Shown here in pieces: positions 51,301 to 63,025 of a stretch of 64,000 nucleotides of DNA. This stretch comes from Puffinus mauretanicus (Eukaryota; Chordata; Aves; Procellariiformes; Procellariidae), in assembly GCA_023333565.1 (NCBI GenBank), contig JAJKFH010003627.1, positions 9,033,501 to 9,097,500 on the forward strand, written 5' to 3'. How positions within the stretch are numbered: the first letter of the stretch is position 1; every line of letters starts with the position of its first letter. The notes under the pieces were generated by a model. That model made no database searches and had not been told where the DNA came from. It saw nothing but the letters and a program-made list of their open reading frames with translations. The position numbers were made by a program, and so were the translations under genes.

Positions 51301-54300
51301 GCCCAGTCAGAGCTGCCCGACACATGGAGGCAGGTTCACCAACCCGTCCCCAAGCTGGCCCCCTACCACCTCAGCATTCCCAGGAGAGCTGCCACCCAGA
51401 AGGAGCCCATGCTCAGGGCAGAGCACACCGTAGCAGGGTAAACGCCAGCCCCACAGCACTGCCTCTGCAACAGGCAGGAGGCTTCTTCAGGGTCCAGCCC
51501 CACGCGTGGACTAGGGGCCCAGGATCACGCAGAGGCTGACAAGCTCCCACCTGAGCTGTCCTTGCTCCTCAATCCCACCAGCAGCCATGTCGTCCCTCTG
51601 TAGCCCTTTCCTCTCTCTCGCTGCAGAGCTGGTCAGCAAAATACCCTCTTTCCAAACCCACAGCACACGGAGCACAAGATCTTACTGCCCAGCCCAGCAC
51701 CCCACAGCCCTCTCGAGTGCATGAGCCACTACTCACTTGCCTTCAGGATGCATTTCACATGCTTTCAGCCACTACACCTGAAGCACCCTCTGCATCCGCC
51801 GCCGCTTTGCGTGACTGTGCTGGGGTACACGGAGCACATCAGCACCCACATGTACCCTCCGCCAGCTTGCGAGCAGCTGCAGGGGCTGTGGAAGCAAAGG
51901 GCTCAGAGCAGCCCTACCCTCTGCTGCAGCATCCCTCCTGCCAGCATGCAGACACATCCCCAGCAGCCGCCTCTGGCCTCCAGGATACCAGCCCAATTGC
52001 AGCCACCACCACCATCACCACTGCTGGCCAGGCGTTGGGAGACCCGCACATGCACCCAGCCCAGCCCACGGGCAGCGTGACTGCTCCCTGCCCTGAGCCA
52101 CAAGCCCCGCTCCCTCCGTCCTGACGTCCCCTGGTGCTGTGCTGCCCGAGAGGAACCGCCTGCTGCTCCAGCCCGCAGCCAACCCACACTGATTTCATCC
52201 CAGCCCGGCTGATGTCCCCAAGATGTCACAAGCATCCTGACCCCAAACCTAAAGTGCCACCCACTCACCCCCACCCTGTTCTGCGCTTTCGTCACGGCCC
52301 AGGCCAGCAGGACAACCCCCCCCAGCACAGCCAAACCTCTCCTGGGCTGGTGACCCAGGGCCAAGGCCATGCTGCCTGGGCACCATCTCCCAGAGGGACA
52401 CGCTCCAGGCACAGACCTGTCTCACCTCTCCCCGCACTTGGCAGACCCCAGAGTCCTGCACGGAGCCGTCCCCAGGGAGCAGAGCCCTGAGCAATCTCAC
52501 CTGCTTCTTCTAGGGCTGCGGGACAGGTTGTGCTGGGAGAGGGGCGAGACCGAAACACCTCCGAGGCACCGGGCAGGGCCCAGCCGTAGCCAGGCATCCG
52601 TTTGCTGGGAGGGGGAAGGTCTACCCCAGCAGGTACCAGGCACCTCCCCAAAAAGGCTGCACAAGGGCTCTTCTGTCCAGCAGCTCCTGGAGGAAGGATT
52701 GAGGTGCCCCAGCTTGCCTGGAAAAGGGGTGGGGATCTGCAGTGGGAGGCGAGGACAGCCCAGCCCCCAGGGATTGCCCTCAGGGCCTGGCCCTGCACCT
52801 CTCACCGGGAACAATCCCTGCGGCCCCAGCTCAGCCAGTGCAGGACTGGGGGCTGCTTGTTTGCAGAGTCCGCACAGCTGGGCAAGGGACTGATCCAGGT
52901 CCCCCAGGGCTGCCCACACAAATTGACAGGCGCTGGGGGACACAGGCAGGCAGGAGGGACCCGGGGCAGCTGCCTCAGGCAAAGTGGTCCAGGGCAGCAG
53001 TGCAGGAGCCAGGCTCCTGGGGAAAGACCCCCAGCACCCTGGTGCCAGAGCGATGCCCCACACAGGCGAGACCCCAGCCCAGGAAAGGCAGGGCAGCGGG
53101 GCAGGAGAGACCTGACTACACTGGGACCCCTTACGTACAGCTTGTCTGGAGAAGCCCTGGGCTCAGCTGGAGAAGGCAAGGAGTGAGAAGCCCTCCCTCG
53201 AGCTGGCCCATCAGGTGCTGACGTGCCTGGCTCCCAGCCCAGTAGCTCGGAGCCACGCAGCTCCCATGAATGCCGTCTTTCTTCCTGCCGCACAGCCCTT
53301 GGCAGACCCTCAGCCACCCCGGCTGGGGAGGGAGAAGAGCCAATGTCTTTTTTTCTGTCCCTTTCCCCTTGCCAGGCTCTACACAGTGCTGAGGGCCCAA
53401 GCTGGGGCCTCCCCGCTGAGGACGGCGCTGCCGATCCCTGCTCCCACAGCGATCCAAGAGGAGCCTTCAGCTCCAACCAGTGAGAAAGAGCAGGGCTGGC
53501 CCCAGCCCCACTGCAAGGATGGCCGAAGGTTCAAGTAGGACACCCTGTTACCTCCCCGCACACAAGGGAGAAAGGCAGAATAAGAGCATTAACTCCCCTG
53601 CCAGTCCCTGTGGACACCAGCTGTTAAATGGTGTTTGGAAACATCTATCCAGCTGGAAAGGGGAAAGCCAGAGAGGACTTGGGACAGACCCTTCTCTGGC
53701 TGCCAACACAACTGCTCCCTTCATCCTGCCCTGGCTCTGCTGGGCCTGGACAAGCAAAAGCTGCGCCTCTACTGCAGAGCCAAGCAGCCTGGGCAGCCAT
53801 CCACTGCAGGCAACCGCAGCTCCAACCAGATGGGCTGCTGAGTCCTTCCGTGTAGTTGCTCCTCATCCCCAAATTCCTTGCTCTCAGCAGAACAGTCCTC
53901 TATCTCCAGCAGCAGCACACCAGCACCACACACCACTCCTATTTTCCACAGAACTGTCTGCAAGTTAATAGCTCCTCTGCACGTGCAACCTGCAGCCGGT
54001 CAGCACCCACCACCCACATTAAAGGCACCCATGTCCTGCACCCAGGATACTGAGTCATTTTTTAACTGCTTGTGGCTATCAGTAATGAAGTTTGAGTTAA
54101 CCCCTGTTGCTAGGATAGGCAAGAAAATTAACCCAAAAGGTGCAGAGATACTGTATTCAAGAGAAGCAGCAGCACTTGAGGAAATGAGTCCAAGCATCAA
54201 CATCACATTCACAACCATCTGATCGCCATGCCTGAAGCTTCTCTGCAGGTCCATGGGTACAGCACACCCCCTGCCTCCCTAAATTCAGCAAGACTGTGCA

Positions 54301-57300
54301 CTTGATTCATTATACTCTTGAAGTAGTTTGCTTTGGTCTATAGCATACTTTATGCAACGTATCACAGTGCAGCCACGGGTACTGCTTGGACATGACACTG
54401 GCTGGTACGAATTCCTGAGCTGCAAAGACAAGTTTCTTCTAACTCTATACGGAGGACTTCAGCCTGGGTATGAAAACATCCCAGCACACCAGCCACCCAC
54501 CAGCCACCCATGGGTCCACAGCCCGTGAGGAGGCAGCTCCTCCTTCAGCCAGCAGTGTGGGATGAGAGCATCCCAATTCCTGGGGCGTTGGGTCCTCTCG
54601 CAGTAGGAGGGGCCCACATGGGTACGCCAGGCAGTGACTCACCCGGGACCAACTGCCCCGGCTAAGGTGGAAGAGCCCAGACAGCAGGCCTATTTCACTT
54701 CTCTCTCGCATTGTGTACCGAAAGTGTTCGCAGCCCACTAGAACCATTCATAAAAAACCATTCATTTTCTTAAATGCAGAATTACAGGCCAAGGACTCCT
54801 CTTTTCAGGCTCTCTTACCTTCACTCAGTTTTGTCTAGAAATTAGCATACATACTATACCATTTAAATCTTTTCCCAGTACCTTCCCACACATTTCCCTC
54901 TTTGCTAGGTGCTGTCAGAACAGTTTTGACTTCAGCATTGTCACATTACTCATGCTGCAGCACGGAGGCTGTGGCAATGTTTCTGCATGTATCTGCCATA
55001 GGTTCCTCAAACGATAGCGATCAGGCGGATGTTTCCCATTCCTCTGTAGACCATTCTGGTGAGGTCAAAGGAAACCACCGATACACGCCCTCAGCTATGC
55101 TCATTACTGGAGCCAAGCAACACCACACTCATCCCACCTGAAGTGTTGCACTCTTCACTCACCCGAGGGAGAAATGTAAAGCTGCTGAACAGCTCTAACA
55201 GCAAGGCAAAGAAATGAAGAATGATTATGGGAAAAGCGGAAAAAGGCTTATTTTGACTTTTAGCAATACTCCGATGTTCAAGTTGAACCTAAAACACTAC
55301 ACACTACGCTAACCTAAGTGCACACTCTTAAAGGTTCCGTGCAATGTCTACAAATTTGTCAGGGAAAGGGAGACATTAACATTTTCCCAAACTACAAAAG
55401 CTGGCTCCAGGAATACCTGGCACTTTAGGCTCCAAAGATATGGGCTGAAATAATACTACAATGAATAAGCAATTTACTCAAGGTCACTTGGTGTGTCAGT
55501 AACAAAAATCCCTGAGTTAAGGTAGGAGAATCTCCTTTCCCTGCCTGCCAGTTCAGCAAGTCTTAACCAGCACTGTGAAATTCAAGAGTCAACACCGAAG
55601 TAAAGAACAGAGCTGTTTGACTCTGCACCCACGTAAGATCTTCTGATGACTCCTCTTCTGGCACTGCTACTCTCAGCTACAGAGGGAACCTAAGGCAACT
55701 CAGCTCTTACTCAGATGTCTCAGGTCTGTACTTCAACGAGGAGAGACGACTCTGTGGCTCTGTCCCTGTTCTAGTTGAACAGCCATGCTGGACTGAGTCC
55801 TTAAATAACAGAACTCTGCTTAGCATCTCTGAAAGACACACGAGAAGTCACTGGGTAAGCATTAAGGAAATGACTATTAGAAAGGAATAATGCTAACAGA
55901 AAAATTAGAAGCATGATGAGAATTTCCAAGTTACATTGCTTTAGTTCTTAAATTAGTCTACAGATTGTCCATTTTGAAATTAGATTTATTACTTGATCAA
56001 ATTGAAAACAACATACAGGCTACCAGAGTCTTGATTTCATCCGATGTTTGCATTAAAAAAACAAGCACAACTGCAGACATGTCAGACAACAGGAGCCCAG
56101 TTAGAGAATGGAAGAACAGAGATGCATTGGAAGCCTTGGGATATGTGGCTACGCTCCTCAAACAGTGCAGAATCAGTTCAACCCAGCTCAAAGCACTGGG
56201 AAGAGAGGGAAGGAGCAAGGAGAATGGGTCCTACTACTGACGGTACTGTCTCTGGTCATCTGAGGGGTCTGCTGAGGGAGAGAGGTCTCCTAGAAGTCCA
56301 GTCACAGGCAGAAACATTACTGCAATCAGGTGCTTTACAAAGAATACAGTCACCTTTTTAAACCTTATAAAAAGTAATCACTGGCTTGCCAAGCTCATCC
56401 TGAATTAAGAGCAAGCCACTATTTGTTTATAATAAAAATGCTTTTTATGGGTCCAACCTGAACCAGTCACAGATGGAAGCTTCCTGAAAAGTGAAGTGAG
56501 GAGATCTACTGCCTGCAGCATCCCATGCAATGGACCTAACGAAGGGCCATCAGAGCTCCCGTGGGGCATAATGAGTGTGATTTCCTACTGAACACATTCA
56601 AGAACCACCTGCCTAGCTGATACTCTGGCAGCACCTTGCCCTCACTGGAATGATGCTGTAACAGGGATAAATACACTTCCAAAAACAAACCACTGGAGAA
56701 AATTATTATCAGTCAAAATCAAAGTACAGGTAATGGAAAGCATATGTACCTTTGAGACAGCTGCTCTGCAAAGAGCTTTTATTGCTACCTGTTATACTTC
56801 AAGCCATAAAACCAATTGTTTTTGCAAAGTCAAATAATATAGGCCCCTCAAACATCAGGGTCACCAACTTTAAGTTCACAGAGAGAAGCCAAAACGCAGT
56901 TCAATCCCTGCAGTAGGTAAAGTATGCTCACATTTGAACGATGCAGCACAAGAACTGATGGGAAAATTGGGAAGGCCCTTTGTCTCAGAGTGCAGGATGG
57001 CAGTGGTTTCCAACACAGGGCAACTGACAAAAGCAAATCTGGAGCCCGCAGAAAACGCAGCATAACATAGCTCCTCTTCCAGAACAAGTATTAGGCATAG
57101 GAGCTCTTAAAAGTCACTCAATACTGTCAGAGGTGGGTGGCAAAACCTGCTGCAGTTGAACACAGCACTCCAAACACATCCAGCTGTTTAGTACTAGGTC
57201 ATCATTTTAGGATGAAGCTGTTGAGCCAGGTGTTTGCAGCACAGGTAGCACATGGCACCTAAAAGGTGCATTTAAGTTATATGGCAGTTTGGGAAGAAAG

Positions 57301-57870
57301 CCTCAACACAGGCACCTCTTCTCTGGAGCAAGAATGGCAGATGATATGAAGAGTATGTTTTTTCAGTAATATACAGGTAATGTTCAGCCTATGAGAAGTT
57401 AATACCAATTCTTAAGATACGCTGACAGAACAGAGGCAAGCTTGTTAAGGCCCTGCCAGCTCTTCTCCATGTTTGCTCGCAGCACATCACTTCAGAGAGG
57501 CTTACGTACAAGCTAAGACGTCAAAGTGCAATTTCGTTCCTATTGCCTAGACCAGAGTAACTGCAGCTACTAGACTCCGCTATTAACAGATCGTAGTTTT
57601 ATCAAGCCAACTATCCCATTCATCAGAAAGCGATTTAATACCCTGAGACCAGGAGTTTTGGACATGGGAAAAAGAAAAAAAACCCACAAAGGAAAGCCAC
57701 TATCTCCTTTCAGAATCTGTTTAAGCCTTCCAATACTGATGAATGAGGTATTCCACCACAAAAATGGGACAGAATACCTCTATGCAAAACAGTGGTTGTG
57801 CAAATCTTTGCTATCAGCCTCCTGACCCTATAAAAATGTAGGGATAAGTAAGTTTTTCTTTATAAAAGTT
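42350..57870. other. intergenic region between ST3GAL3 and KDM4A
   Basis: About 15 kb with no gene I can recognise. From about 42 to 54 kb it is GC-rich and full of overlapping open frames on both strands, none of which shows a known domain or consistent splice signals. From 54 kb it returns to mixed composition. AT-rich islands near 43,330-43,400, 45,788-45,870 and 46,095-46,190 stand out. Only minor simple repeats are visible, such as G runs near 48,325. Confidence 0.7.
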
Positions 57871-57874
57871 GTAG

Positions 57875-57927
57875 TTTATTTCTTTTCTGATCAAGAGTTG
57901 TATCACTACACAATACTACATTTTATT
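57875..57927 (-). terminator. KDM4A: candidate KDM4A polyadenylation signals
   Basis: AATAAA occurs on the minus strand at 57,927-57,922 and again at 57,880-57,875, about 1.6 kb downstream of the KDM4A stop codon. That fits a 3' UTR of ordinary length for this gene. Further AATAAA words occur to the left, near 56,780 and 55,985, so the true end is not certain. Confidence 0.45.
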
Positions 57928-59509
57928 GCTAATCACAAATTGATGCACCGGGGTTTCAGAAGAGTTTGGTTTATAGCGTTCCTATGTAACAAAAGGAAAA
58001 AAGTTACAAATCCAGACTTTGCAGACACATTGCCACGTCCCTATAGAAGCAGGGATGCATTAGGTCTGTTTCACTAGAAAATTCTCCTCTTGAACTGTTT
58101 CTGGAGAACACGTAACCATAATTTTCTCCAGCAGGAAAAGTCACCCCATCATTCCATGCAAAAAGAAGGTGGCCAATCTGCTCCACAGCCTAAAATCCCT
58201 TTCCTATAGAATGGGAAAGGAACGTGTATTTATACGGCTCCTACTGTGGTGTGTTAATGCTTAAATTACTAGGAGCAAGTTGGCACATCTTCTGCGTACA
58301 CCTACTACCCAGCTTAACTCAGCTTCCTATTGCTGGGGTAGCAAGTTCTCTCCAACACAACTGAGATGTGCCCTACTAATACTCTACAAAAATGCTGCGA
58401 TAACCTTTGCCAGACAGCAACACAGCAGCACTCCTGCTTCAGAAGAGCATTGCACAGCCTTTCAGTAATACATACAGTTCAGTGCATGCTTTATCTGTCT
58501 CAGACCCAATATTAGCTGTTGTAAGCAAAAGCCTGCAGCCACACGACAGACAGTGCTGCCACAGAAGAGGTACCGCACTGCTTCAGATACCGCTGCCCTG
58601 TCATCCCCAATACTGTGATGCTTGGATTTCAAGAAGGGAGAGTTAGGACTCTGTCCCTTTGGTTATTATTGCCTTAGAGGGGGTGGGGAGAAACCCGAAA
58701 GAAACTCTGTGGGAGCTGAATGTCTATTGGGAGCTGAATGCCTATTCTTGTTAGAAGGCTGCACTGTGCAGGGCTCCAGAGAGATCTCACTGATTCCTAG
58801 GCACATACTATTACAGTTAAACTTATGATTAAGTAAGTCAAAACAAGTATCGGAACAAAAATATTAAATGGAGGGTTAAATAATTTGTCCTATAGGATTC
58901 AATTTCACATTTCACCTGTTCACACAAGCACCTCCTGTCTGCTTGGATCTGAACAGCCTACAGCTCAACCCTCAGAAAGGAGGTGCTGAGAAACAAGAGA
59001 CTGAAGCTGCTTGCGACAAAAAGATGGATATAAATATAAAAAGAGGTTCAATTTCAAGCACCAGTAATACTGCCTGCTCAAGCCCAGGTGTGGTCACCAG
59101 GGAGACTCCCAAAATCAGGAACATTATTCAATTAAAACAATAGACCGTACTATTCTGCAGCTGCCAAGATTCCTGGCTACAACTCCCAAAAGAGTTTGCC
59201 ACCTGTCAAAATTGTCTCTTATAAAAAAGCAAGGCTGCTTGACGAGATGAAAGCAACACCCCCAAGCTGGCTTATTCAGTAAGGACCCAACTTCAGACCA
59301 GGAGTCTGCAGGCATCAGCTTCAGCAAATGGGATCTGTTTCACTATCCAAGAGCTGCCTTTCAGCTACTGCAGAGCATCAGCTTTTTAGCTTCCTTAAAA
59401 AACAAAACAAAAAACCCTGGATTCGAAGCATCCAAATATGGCCTGTTGTACTGGAGCGTTTAAATCCTTGGGGGAGGTGGGCATCTTCTTCCTCTGCCAC
59501 AGGCAGCGC
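57928..59509 (-). other. KDM4A: KDM4A 3' UTR (predicted)
   Basis: This sequence follows the stop codon in the same exon and runs to the first candidate poly-A signal. It contains an 18-bp imperfect tandem duplication (GGGAGCTGAATGYCTATT) at 58,711-58,746. I see no other coding signal here. The length is inferred from the poly-A signal only. Confidence 0.5.
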
Positions 59510-59650
59510 TTACTCCATGATGGCCCGGTACAACGCAGGTTCAATGTAATCTTCACGGTAGCGTGAATTGATCACCCTTTGCCTCTTCCTCTCTTGTCTG
59601 ACCTCCTTCTCTGCGAAGATCTCCGTGAAGCGCATATCTGAAGCTATTGA
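59510..59650 (-). CDS. KDM4A: KDM4A last coding exon (C-terminus)
   Basis: The exon is 141 nt and encodes 46 residues and a TAA stop (59,512-59,510). It begins SIASDMRFTEIF and ends SRYREDYIEPALYRAIME, which matches the C-terminus of vertebrate KDM4A, just after the double Tudor domain. The acceptor is TTTCTCTTAG next to 59,650. The exon enters in phase 0. The segment is highly charged (EKEVRQERKRQR) and likely an exposed helix. KDM4A is a nuclear Fe(II)/2-oxoglutarate JmjC demethylase for H3K9me3/me2 and H3K36me3/me2; the catalytic part lies beyond the right edge. Paralogues KDM4B and KDM4C are similar, but the neighbouring ST3GAL3 on the same strand supports KDM4A. Confidence 0.97.
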   Translation of the reverse strand, partial: SIASDMRFTEIFAEKEVRQERKRQRVINSRYREDYIEPALYRAIME

Positions 59651-60695
59651 CTAAGAGAAAAACCAGAATTAGTCACTAGAATACAGATCAAATCCCTGCC
59701 TCCACATCCTCCTACTGCATGTAAGAAAGAACCAAGGCAGGACACTTGGGAACATTCAGCCTTCTTCAAAAACTGACCAAACACAAGAAAAATATTTAAA
59801 GAAACTGGATTTAAAAGTCTGGGGATAAGTTTAAGTGAACTATAATCAGAGATCTAAAGAATCACAGGTTTCAAATTTAACTGAGTAGCTAATTTAAGTT
59901 CACAATCACTTTCTTCAAGGAATAAACACACTCATCTGTTCCAACTTTCAAGCAGTCTAGTACATTTTGTGCCTTTTGGAGCAGGCATATTTAAACACCT
60001 GGTCACAGGATTCAGCTATGATACGTTCTTTCTTAAACCTCTAACATCCTGTGTGCCTGCCAACAGGTTCTGCATTAGGGTGTGCATGATCATGCTGTAA
60101 AGCAAGATACCCTAGCATGCTGTCCATAGTTACGTTTTTTATAGCGGGAAGCATAAAGCAACAGAACAGAGACCCAAAGGGATCTCCATCCTTGAAGATA
60201 ATCAAAACTTGACTGGAGCAAGCCCTGAGCAACCCTGTCTAACTTCAAAGTCACCCCTGTTAGGAACAGGTGTCTGGAGCAGAGACCTGCAGAGGTCCTT
60301 TTCCACCTGAATTATTTTACAATTTTAAAAATGGCCAGCTCTCTTGACGCCACTCTACTAAGAGCTTTTCAGAGCAAGGGTAAGCGAAGGAACTTGGCCA
60401 TTCTTTGCAATGGGAATAGACAATGAAACTTAGGAATACAGGCGTGAAAGGGTATTAATGTGCTGTCCCAAACAGTGACTATGCTATGAACTCCCATCTC
60501 TGCAGAAGGAGAATTAAAGTCTCTCCAGAGCAAGACAGAACTTTGCTTTTGTAGCCTGATCAACTATCAAGCTTCGCAACGATTGAGGAGAGCATCAGAT
60601 TGTAATCTTTTGCTGTCATGCACTCAGCTTGTTGTTCAAGGACAAATTAAGTCCAATGAGCTTCTTTAGTAGAAGTTTGCATCCCATTCACCTAC
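59651..60695 (-). other. KDM4A: KDM4A intron
   Basis: A 1.05-kb intron between the last two coding exons, donor GTAGGT at 60,695 and acceptor TTAG at 59,654-59,651. No repeat or other gene is seen in it. Confidence 0.95.
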
Positions 60696-60788
60696 CAGCC
60701 TTGACTTCACTCTCTTAGGAAGCTCCTCTTCAAGAGTATACACATCATCCCTTTTCACCATCAGCTGTGATCCATCTTCAAATTCCAC
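60696..60788 (-). CDS. KDM4A: KDM4A exon: end of the double Tudor domain
   Basis: This exon has 93 nt, or 31 codons in phase 0, reading [20 protein letters not shown] then [11 protein letters not shown]. It is the last strand and the closing helix of the second hybrid Tudor lobe. Human KDM4A differs by a few conservative changes ([14 protein letters not shown]). The acceptor is TTTTTCTTCTAG and the donor CTG|GTAGGT. The KDM4A double Tudor domain binds trimethylated H3K4 and methylated H4K20 and recruits the enzyme to chromatin. Confidence 0.97.
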
Positions 60789-61415
60789 CTAGAAGAAAAA
60801 CAGAAGTTGTTCTGCCAGAAGTCTCAGAAGTTAGAATCCTCCCACAGCTACCCAGGACTTGCCTTCTCCTCCCCACAGAGGCCTCTCGTGAAATACTGTT
60901 CGACCACTTGAATTGTATAAGATACATATGCAGGTATGCACGCTGCAACAGACTTTAACCAAAACCTCACCAATCCCATGACAGTAAAAGTAGCCTAGCA
61001 AGTTTTGGGATATTCTTGTAACATCTGACAAGACAGTCTGGCTGCTCACTTTAATATGGCCTGAACATTCATCCTTTTGGAAGCTTGCAAGGCATGACTT
61101 ACTAAACAGAGAAAAGCAAAACGGAACTTACTTTAAGTAGTTTAAGCTACAGGAAGAGTCTGCTGAAGAATTGCAAACCAGCAATTTTTCAGAAGCTGAC
61201 ACTATCAGGTAGCCAGGTGTAAGTAGAGCTGCAAGCAACCACTTTGCTCTTAACTCCAGCAACTGTTACCAGCATCTGGCATTGCTGACAACACTGAGTA
61301 ACTTCCCCTGAAGTGTTTAAGCATGACTCCCCTATAGCTCTGCCGGCTTTAAGAACAGCCCTGTTAACGTGATCAGCTTGTTATGAATGATGAATTTTCA
61401 GACAACAATTCTTAC
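60789..61415 (-). other. KDM4A: KDM4A intron
   Basis: A 0.63-kb intron with donor GTAAGA and acceptor CTTCTAG. No other feature is seen in it. Confidence 0.95.
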
Positions 61416-61535
61416 CTGGTACATCTGGATGGCATGTGATGCTACAAACTTGGCTCCATAAACTTGTCCATCTGTCCATCTCACCTGCACAACTTCTCCT
61501 TCAGCAGGGGGACCTAACTGAAGACAGTCTCGACT
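61416..61535 (-). CDS. KDM4A: KDM4A exon: double Tudor domain, middle part
   Basis: 120 nt, 40 codons in phase 0. It begins [20 protein letters not shown] and ends [20 protein letters not shown]. The Trp and Tyr of VRWTDGQVY correspond to the aromatic-cage residues known in human KDM4A (W967 and Y973), so methyl-lysine binding is expected to be intact. The acceptor is CATGCTGTAG and the donor CAG|GTAAGA. The two Tudor lobes exchange strands, so this exon carries parts of both. Confidence 0.97.
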
Positions 61536-62034
61536 CTACAGCATGAAGAAGGAAGGCGGGAGAGACATGGAGAAGGGTAAGCAACTTCCTTATGTGAAGA
61601 TTCAGCAAACCACCTGGGAGTGCATCCCAGTCACACTGCACACCACCCCAACAATTACTCCATTTTAGGGATGGAGAACTAGGCTGAGAGACATCCACCT
61701 GTATCATCTGTATTTAAATCCCAACAGTGGGCCCAACTTCAAAGTACTTCAAATGCAGGAATGATATGCAAGTATCAGCAAGTTTTCCTTCAGACCGACC
61801 ACTGCTAAGCAGCCAAAGATTAGCTGCACTCCCTGTTACACCTGTTCCTATGTGCCCTCAGTTAAGTCAGTCTCATGGAACACCCCTAAGGCCATCTTGC
61901 AGCACATCTCAGCCACGAGACGACCTAGGATTGGAACAATTACCAAATCCCCTGGTGTGTCTGCTCTGCAGCAGCAAGACTTCACTCACATCATGTGCCC
62001 TCTACCGGAGCCAGACTCCCACTGCATAACATAC
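61536..62034 (-). other. KDM4A: KDM4A intron
   Basis: A 0.5-kb intron with donor GTATGT and acceptor GCTGTAG. It holds no recognisable repeat. Confidence 0.95.
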
Positions 62035-62205
62035 CACAATGTCCTCTGGATACAGGTTATCACTGAAGGAACCATCATCGAAGTTGACCTCATAGAAAGT
62101 CTCCTTTGCAAGGCTGACCACTTCACACTGATAGAAGCGACCATTCTTGTGCTTGCTGATGACTATCTGTCCAGGTGACAAATCCTGGAGTGCAGCCTTA
62201 GCTCG
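62035..62205 (-). CDS. KDM4A: KDM4A exon: start of the double Tudor domain
   Basis: 171 nt, 57 codons in phase 0. It starts [20 protein letters not shown], then [20 protein letters not shown], and ends [17 protein letters not shown]. The Phe of GRFYQ matches the third cage residue (F932 in human), and the [10 protein letters not shown] loop holds the acidic residues that contact the histone tail. The acceptor is TTTTCTCTTCTCAG and the donor GTG|GTATGT. Identity to mammalian KDM4A is very high across the whole exon. Confidence 0.97.
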
Positions 62206-62836
62206 CTGAGAAGAGAAAAGTCACTTTTTACACAATGACTCAATATAGAATGTGTTGAGGACTGTAGCTCCAGTGCTGGCGGACAAGGAAGATGAGGTGA
62301 GTAACTCTACTCAAGACACCATCAGCTGCATTTTTAGAAAAATTCTGCCTCTGGTATTTCAAATGCTTAAAGCTTAATCTGTTAGATAGAGCTGTCATTA
62401 ATTTACTTAGTAAAATAAGCTCTCACAACAATGCAAGGCCTTTACAGTAAATATTGTCTAACGGACTTTTGTGGTTTTGATGGCTAAAAGGGTTACATGG
62501 GAACTTTCAATCACTTAAACATGAAATTCTGTGACCACTCATGCAGCCTGCTGGAGTCCCAGCACTAACTCCTGCATATTAAATATCACAGCATAAATCC
62601 CACTAATATTCCTCATTACAACAGCCACAGGAGGGATGTAATGCTCTCAGTCCTTCTGGGCTGCAAACCAAAATACAATAAAGGATCTGACTAAGATCAC
62701 TCAGAGCAGTAGCAAGGTTGAGATCAGAATCCAAGACCAACACCGTTAGATTATACTGAACATTCTGAAAGAGCCGAACTTTTCATTCCCTCCAAGATAC
62801 TGCAGTTCAAATCCTGGGAGTCACACATCTACTCAC
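62206..62836 (-). other. KDM4A: KDM4A intron
   Basis: A 0.63-kb intron between the PHD exon and the first Tudor exon, donor GTGAGT and acceptor TCTTCTCAG. No other feature is seen in it. Confidence 0.95.
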
Positions 62837-63025
62837 CTCTGCCTGAGATGGAATCTTATGCCTGAAGCAGGTAATGAAGACAACAAATGGCCAGTCATCA
62901 GGCTGCATCATGACTCCTGCTGCTTGGGCACAGCTGACATGAAAGGATGTGGGACACCGACCATGTGAGCACTGTACGCAGCAACCTGCAATTCTCTTTC
63001 TTCTTTTCTTGCAGAAGATGCATTT
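62837..63025 (-). CDS. KDM4A: KDM4A exon: extended PHD zinc finger
   Basis: 189 nt, 63 codons in phase 0. It begins [20 protein letters not shown], continues [20 protein letters not shown], and ends [13 protein letters not shown] after [10 protein letters not shown]. The spaced Cys and His residues ([22 protein letters not shown]) are those of the second zinc-binding module of the ePHD found between the JmjC and Tudor parts of KDM4A-C. The preceding exon, which carries the first PHD finger, lies outside the window. The acceptor is CTTGTCCCCAG and the donor GAG|GTGAGT. Confidence 0.97.

Noticed and set aside
44346..53968. Many overlapping frames of 100-249 codons on both strands in the intergenic region
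   Set aside because: None contains a recognisable domain, they overlap on opposite strands, and they track GC content. I see no consistent splice sites or start context.
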